Source of the DNA: Terana coerulea
Lineage: Eukaryota > Basidiomycota > Agaricomycetes > Polyporales > Phanerochaetaceae
DNA: 24,549 nucleotides
NCBI GenBank assembly: GCA_024811115.1
Contig: JAKOGH010000557.1
Location: 1-24,549 of the forward strand
Reading direction: 5' to 3'
The notes under the pieces were generated by a model. It saw nothing but the letters and a program-made list of their open reading frames with translations, had not been told where the DNA came from and made no database searches. This document shows, one piece after another, positions 19,906-24,549 of this stretch. Position numbers and translations under genes: made by a program. Within the stretch, counting starts at the first letter, position 1; each line of letters opens with the position of its first letter.

Positions 19906-20867
19906 TGAGCGACGGTGGGGCAAAGTTGTTCACCACCGGGATGACCGGGCGGCGATGTAGGAGTGACCGTGGTCAGCATCCTGGGCTCTGCCCTTGCCCT
20001 TGCCCGCGCGCTTGCCGCGCTGGGTCTTCTTGCCCTTGCCATTGCCGGCACCGTCCTGCTGCGCTGCTGCTGTCCTTGGCGGGCGCTGCTGCTGTTTGAA
20101 CTGCGGGATCCTTCCCTTTGTTTCGACGGCGGTGACGCGCTTGGCAGACTCGTCTGCTTCGCGCTGTCCACCTGAAAGCTTTCGCTGCTCCCATGCAGCG
20201 ATGAGCTGCCTCCGTATTGCTCCTGATCAGGCCCCAGCCGGGTAGGAGCAGCGATGTGTCCACTATCTTTGGTTCAGCGTGGTGACGGTGGCGATGTGCT
20301 TACCATACCCTGGTGTCTTTGAGATGAGGAGCATCAGGTGTATGTAATCGTCAACAGACGCATGCGCTGCATTTAGGCCGGTCGACATGTGCCTGGATTT
20401 TGGCGACTGCAGGTGCTGGAGACTGATCCTCGGGAGGCGAGTTTCCAGGAGGGCCCTGAAGTCAGCGTAGGCCGTACCCAGAGTATTCTGGGTATAGGTG
20501 GTCTGCAAGGACTCACAGGGCCTGGCTGTCGTCTCTTCACTGACTGTCTAATCTCAGTCAAGCGAAGGCGGATGAAGCCCATGGCCCGGAGGTCGCCGTT
20601 GATCCAGTCGTCAAGCTTGTCGACGGCCCTAGAGTGCTCATGCTCGTTGCCGGGTATTTCGCCGCTGGCGGAAGCTCAGCGGTGGTCGGAGTGGCGGGCG
20701 AGCGGGAGCTGCCGGACAGTGCGAATAAGACCGGGACCATCGGCTGGGTCGTCAAGAGCTGACGAGAGATGCCCTGAGTGCCCAGGAACGACTTCAAGGT
20801 GTCGCTCCAGTGCTCCCAGTTGGTTCCGTCAGAGGACGGGGACAAGCTTCTCGAGTGAGGAAGACAT
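19906..20867 (-). pseudogene. Copia gag, frameshifted
   Basis: The start codon at 20867 gives MSSSLEKLVPVL, then a frame slip at CTCTGAC leads into SDGTNWEHWSDTLKSFLGTQ. Later frames carry LDDWINGDLRAMGFIRLRL (about 20640-20570) and LQTTYTQNTLGTAYADFRAL (about 20505-20445), matching the UBN2-type gag layout of copia elements. It ends in a basic tail (GKRAGKGKGRAQDADHGH, near 19990) in place of a clear CCHC knuckle. Gag forms the particle shell and binds element RNA. As read, it cannot be translated in one frame. Confidence 0.85.
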
Positions 20868-21084
20868 TGTTGAGTTCTGTAGGGACAGAACAGTCAGTAC
20901 GATGTACTGACATGGCTTTAGCCAAGGAGGGCCCCAAAGGGCACTCGTGCCTGCTCAGCTTGCCCGGCGCAGACGGTGCACTATGTAGCGCAACCGTCGC
21001 GCACGATGGCAGCGAGTAGGTACAGGCGAGTTTACCAATGAGCTGGTTGTTGCTGCCAGTGACGGGCGCAATCAACCGTCATCG

Positions 21085-21096
21085 GGGCTCATAACC
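21085..21096 (-). promoter_or_regulatory. Primer binding site: initiator tRNA-Met half molecule
   Basis: Directly after the 5' LTR the minus strand reads GGTTATGAGCCC. The plus strand GGGCTCATAACC is the anticodon stem-loop of initiator tRNA-Met (anticodon CAU). The site thus pairs with the 3' end of a tRNA cut in its anticodon arm, as established for Drosophila copia, and not with a tRNA CCA end. There is no TGG at this position, which a CCA-end primer would need. Confidence 0.85.
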
Positions 21097-21388
21097 TGTA
21101 GAAGTGCAGCGCATACAGCGGCGTACACTCCTACCGAGGCCTAGAGGAAGCTAGGATGGTTACTCACCTGTAGGTTGGTTGATGCACACGTTAGTGGGTT
21201 GAGAGTCAGACGGTCTTATTAGAGTATGGCGCAGAGGGCTGCCTTATATACAATACTGGGTGGCTGTACTACAAACAGACACAAATAGGCACCAGGACAA
21301 TAGACAATAGGCATCGTCATGGTGGAACCTGGTAGAACAATAGAGAAGATGTGAGCAGAGCGCTTACGGCGTCTATCCTGACTCAACA
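21097..21388 (-). repeat. 5' LTR of the copia element
   Basis: 292 bp, TGTAGAAGTG to ACTCAACA on the plus strand, nearly identical to 14959-15250. On the transcribed strand it begins TGTTGAGTCAGG and should carry the promoter and the polyadenylation signal. Confidence 0.96.
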
Positions 21389-21393
21389 TATCC
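21389..21393. repeat. Target-site duplication TATCC, right copy
   Basis: Matches 14954-14958. Removing the element and one copy restores the hAT reading frame. Confidence 0.93.
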
Positions 21394-23401
21394 AACTATG
21401 GGATTTGGCCCAGCAGACAGACTTTGCCCAGGATATCTGCAGGTTGCTCGTATGCTGCAGATTTGCATAGAATGTTGCTGACAACGCCGCCTTTGAGGAT
21501 TTTGTCTCAAAATGGATTCTTGGTGCAGTTGTACCAAATTAGCGCCAGCTATTAGAAATGCTCTTGAAGTCAATCGCTAGTGAAGCAAAAACTCGAGTAG
21601 TGAAGAAAGTGAAGGGGAAACTGGTGACAGGGCAGTGTGATGGGTGGAAAAGTGTTGCAAAGATGTCTGTGATGACTTCTATGATATCTGTTGAGCATCA
21701 GGTAAGTGTTATACTGAATACTTTGGTTACATCGCACCTGAAGTACAGCATTGCCAGGCATATCTTGTCAAGACCTATAATATGACAGGAGAGCCAAAGT
21801 TGAGTAAATGATTGGCCAAACTGATTGTAGTAGATATAAAGCTTACTGAGGAGAAATTCGGAGTGAAGCTCATTGCATGGGTAACAAATAACAGTCCAGA
21901 TGGGAAGAAAGCACGTCGCTTACTTCTGGTGATAATTCCGAGCCCGATTATAAGCATTTGCTGGGTGCACCAGATAAATCTCATTGTTGGGGACTATTTG
22001 AAAAGCAGTGGGTATATGGGCATTATCAACTGCACTCTTAAGGTTATTAAGTGGTTTAACAACCACAGAACTGCCCTCAATCTCTTCTGCAAAGAGCAAA
22101 GGCTGATGTACTCTGAGCTCCTTCACCCTCTTGTGCTCATTCTCCCTGTCATCACTCACTGAACAGCCCACTATGCCTCCTTAGCCTAGCTTATGCAACT
22201 TCATGCAGCCATGTCCACAGCATGTATTCAGCACCGTGAAACTCTTCTTGTCTGTGTTGGAAGGACACAAGAGCATAAGGCGAAGGCAGAGAAGATCCTG
22301 AAAACAATGAGAGATAAAGAGTTCTGGAAGAATGCATTACAGTGAGTACTGCACTTTATTGAATAATAACACTTTCTCACGGCATACATCTGTCAGAGTA
22401 AAATTAGATTTAGAACCTCTTGTAATTGCTGCCAATGTCATGCAGGCTGCAAACACTTGATTTGACCATGTCCTTCTCACCTTTGAAAACCTCTATTAGA
22501 TCTACACTGCCCCAAACGTTAAGGAGTTCATCCACAATGTGGTCTATGAGATCCTAAAGAAGCGTTAGAAGAGGGCTGACCAAGACATATACATCTTAGC
22601 AACCTTCTTCAACCCATACTTATGTAAATGCTACTTCCATCGGGAGGTGTTAACACCCAATGATCTCATAGGTGTGGCAAAGCACAGCTTTTGTCGTCTT
22701 TTGGCATTCTTGAGCAAAACTTATGGCGAGACTTCACACACGCCCCTTTTGACTATTCTGAGGATGGCGCTGAGTTCTTGAATGAGAAGGTGCTTTTTGA
22801 TTATCACAAGCAGCGTGCCACTGTCGAACCTGGACATCACGCAACAGTATGTATTTCTATTAAAGAATGAACAAGCGTACTGATTGAATGTTGATAGAAT
22901 ATTGACCTAGTTTAAATTTGGTGTAGAATCAACCACTCTAATGATGAGATCTGCTATGAATGGAACAGAGTGGTGAAACCCACAATCCATATCTTTAGTG
23001 TTATTGCCAACTCCAACATGTGCAAGTGGACATTCAGCTTATTTGGCATCATCCATATAAAGCTTTATAATCACCTATTGTTGAGTACAGTACACAACAT
23101 TGCAATTATCTGAATGAACATAAACTGCAAGCATGCTGCAGCTGGTCAAACACCTGCAGCTCAAACGTCACTTGAGCAGCCACACTAAAGAGAGTAAGCT
23201 ACCTACCACCGGTTTTTTCAATACCCACCCACTATTATGGCCCCTTCCACTTTAGCTGATGATGATAGTAATGTCATTGAGTTCAGCAATGTTGGGAGAG
23301 AGCTTGTTAGCGATGCTAAAGAGGCATTGGCATCTAAGGCGGCAGAAGAGACATCTGGAAAAACCCCTCCTTCTAATCTGTGGTTTATACTTCTTTTTTA
23401 G
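21394..23401 (+). mobile_element. 3' part of a decayed hAT transposase
   Basis: Successive plus frames carry a hAT/DUF659-type protein: AFEDFVSKWILGAVVPN near 21500; GQCDGWKSVAKMSVMTSM near 21640 (catalytic Asp in CDGW); CWVHQINLIVGDYL near 21970 (CxxH motif); VIKWFNNHRTALNLFCKEQR near 22050; HREVLTPNDLIGVAKHSF near 22650; and the C-terminal dimerisation region IFSVIANSNMCKWTFSLFG near 23010. Stops at 21468 (TAG), 21540 (TAG), 21809 (TGA), 22160 (TGA) and 22186 (TAG) fall where Trp or Gln are expected. In the hATC motif the usual Cys-Glu-Arg reads Cys-Lys-Trp. A last frame, 23237-23401, has a short acidic segment (MAPSTLADDDSNVIEFSN) of uncertain membership. No terminal inverted repeat was found. 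Confidence 0.82.
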
Positions 23402-24057
23402 TGCTAAGTTGTCTATTATGCTCTTTTCTACTTTTTGTGAAAATGCTTTTTTAAAATACAGCTCATTTAGCTAATTTACCTCTATTAGCTTGCTAAACAG
23501 TTTTTGCCTTTTAACATTCTAACCCGCTACTTGTTAGTGGCTTTTATCACCTAACTGACTTTTCATCACTTACCAATGCCTTATTACATGCTTTCATTAG
23601 CTTATTTACTAAGTTTCTTTTTGCCTAATTTCTCACTATTTCATGTTTTATCAATGGTTTATCATTATCTTCTTACTTATTTGCTTGTTATTTGTGCTAC
23701 ATTTACGACATTACTTAGAGCTTATGATACTTATTTTGCTATTGCTTTTATTTATTATTTAAACCCTTATTATTATATTGTTTTCAGCTAATTTAGTTCT
23801 TTCCTCGCTTTTTTGCTAATCAGCTAATATACATACTTATACCATTGCACTTTTAGAGTTAATACAGCCCTATATAACTGCCAAAAAGGAGCTGCTTATG
23901 TTTGGATTGTCTATTTAAAAAAATATAACAGCCACAATTGAACAACAAGTTGTAATCACTTTTAAATATTATAACAGCTCTAAAAGAGTGACTAATCCAT
24001 TTTGTATGTTTTTGTTAATGGGTTGGGCTAAAAAGGACAATTATAAAACATAAACAC
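23402..24057. other. AT-rich geneless stretch
   Basis: Strongly AT-rich with many TTAG and TTAT words and no plausible protein. The open frame 23576-23791 is only a product of pyrimidine and AT richness. It may hold the hAT 3' end and, read on the minus strand, the body of a SINE whose tRNA-like head is at 24058-24130. Confidence 0.5.
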
Positions 24058-24130
24058 AATGCACATGCATGGACTCGAACCCACCACCTTATTTAACTCA
24101 CCAGAAAGTTAACAACTGCACCATAGCAGC
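24058..24130 (-). repeat. tRNA-like sequence with intact Pol III A and B boxes (possible SINE head)
   Basis: On the minus strand the sequence starts GCTGCTATGGTGCAGTTG. Box A, TGGTGCAGTTG (24113-24123), fits TRGYNNARNNG; box B, GGTTCGAGTCC (24071-24081), fits GGTTCGANTCC. Between them an anticodon-arm-like hairpin has TTAACT and AGTTAA arms. The acceptor ends do not pair (GCTGCTA at the 5' end, no TAGCAGC-like 3' end), so it is unlikely to be a functional tRNA. A tRNA-derived SINE or a tRNA pseudogene is more likely. Confidence 0.6.
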
Positions 24131-24173
24131 TTGATTTTGTCCTTGCACACATCATTTATGACCTACCAGGCCT

Positions 24174-24189
24174 GTTAAAGCGCTTTAAC
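24174..24189. repeat. Perfect 16-bp palindrome
   Basis: GTTAAAGCGCTTTAAC is its own reverse complement. It lies at the switch from AT-rich repeat DNA to GC-rich promoter DNA. Possible element end or protein-binding site; unproven. Confidence 0.7.
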
Positions 24190-24533
24190 GTCTCCCTGAA
24201 GCCTTCGCGTTTGGCATCACCTTCATCCCCTCAGTCCTCCAGTCCCATCACCATCTCTAACCGACACGTCAGCTGCGCCACGATCACCTACCACGCATCC
24301 CACCAGGACCCAAGCGACACTTCACGTACAACGGAGGGCCAGGTGATGGATAGAGCAAGGCCGCGAAGGAGGGGCCCTTACAAACGGTGACGTGGCCGCT
24401 CGCCGCATCCACCGCTGCCCGTAACTGTCCACGCCGTGCATGCACAGCTTTGGACGGTGGTTTTATAAGTAGGCACCACACAGCCCCTGAGAATAACGAC
24501 GCGCGCAACGCCCGCGAGCAAGCACGACACAAC
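24190..24533 (+). promoter_or_regulatory. Promoter region with TATA box
   Basis: A GC-rich stretch with a TTTTATAAGT box at 24461-24470, 64 bp before an ATG at 24534. A bZIP-like GTGACGTGGC sits at 24387-24396. The layout (TATA, short leader with CAACATG context) fits a fungal promoter for a plus-strand gene. Confidence 0.55.
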
Positions 24534-24549
24534 ATGCCCAACGCCAGCA
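24534..24549 (+). CDS. Start of an unidentified gene (partial)
   Basis: ATG at 24534 in the context ACAACATGC, downstream of a TATA box, opens MPNAS before the window ends. Nothing can be said of its product. Confidence 0.4.

Larger units (their letters stand above)
14959..21388 (-). mobile_element. Ty1/copia LTR retrotransposon, complete but with broken reading frames
   Basis: It is 6430 bp, bounded by two 292-bp direct LTRs (TG..CA) and a TATCC target duplication. Transcription runs on the minus strand. The order is 5' LTR (21097-21388), primer site, gag, a helical region, protease, integrase, reverse transcriptase, RNase H, polypurine tract, 3' LTR (14959-15250). Integrase before reverse transcriptase identifies Ty1/copia (Pseudoviridae) rather than Ty3/gypsy. 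The LTRs differ at only a handful of positions, so insertion is fairly recent, yet every coding part has frameshifts. This suggests the copy was mobilised in trans, or that the sequence has indel errors. It is inserted in a decayed hAT transposon. Confidence 0.95.

Noticed and set aside
23576..23791. Open frame of 71 residues, hydrophobic
   Set aside because: Composition is explained by AT and pyrimidine richness; no start context, neighbour or family support.
24058..24130. Functional tRNA gene
   Set aside because: The promoter boxes are perfect but the acceptor stem does not pair and the T-stem is poor, so a SINE head or pseudogene is preferred.

Overview
The window looks like a filamentous basidiomycete genome, probably an Agaricomycete. 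Genes are interrupted by many short introns (52-63 bp, GT..AG). The AP-2 sigma and anthranilate phosphoribosyltransferase sequences are fungal in character. There is a C2 plus helical module of the kind that opens mushroom NLR-like proteins, an F-box/LRR-like gene and nested transposons. Everything here was read by eye; no database search was run.

Layout. 1-1195 (+): 3' part of a thiamine-diphosphate enzyme gene with two clean introns but three one-base frameshifts. 1423-2607 (-): an F-box gene whose reading frame also changes three times. 2733-4200: no recognisable gene. 4203-6150: two clusters of short palindromes (core AGTGGG-n3-CCCACT) bounded by an exact 12-bp inverted pair, enclosing a decayed minus-strand ORF; possibly a non-autonomous mobile element. 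6728-7448 (-): an intact six-exon gene for AP-2 sigma, hidden because no exon exceeds 121 bp. 7843-8989 (+): intact two-exon TRP4, divergent from AP-2 sigma across a 394-bp shared promoter that holds a Gcn4/CPC1-type site. 9206-11159 (-): a seven-exon (or more) gene for a C2 domain, a helical domain and a Ser/Pro-rich tail, without a NACHT NTPase. 11163-12990: no confident gene. 12993-14032: a long imperfect inverted repeat. 14440-23401: a decayed hAT transposon (+) split by a Ty1/copia LTR retrotransposon (14959-21388, minus strand) with 292-bp LTRs, a TATCC target duplication, a half-tRNA-iMet primer site and a frameshifted gag-pol. 23402-24060: AT-rich, geneless. 24058-24130 (-): a tRNA-like sequence with perfect A and B boxes, perhaps a SINE head. 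24190-24549: GC-rich promoter with a TATA box and the first codons of a gene that leaves the window.

Functionally, the intact genes are housekeeping (tryptophan synthesis, clathrin endocytosis) plus one probable immunity-like signalling protein. The rest is accessory: broken genes and nested, differently aged transposons. Two decay signatures stand out. The hAT copy is inactivated by C:G-to-T:A type changes, including the hATC catalytic Glu. The thiamine-enzyme gene and one copia integrase site instead carry one-base losses in G or C runs, which are either genuine indels or uncorrected sequencing errors.
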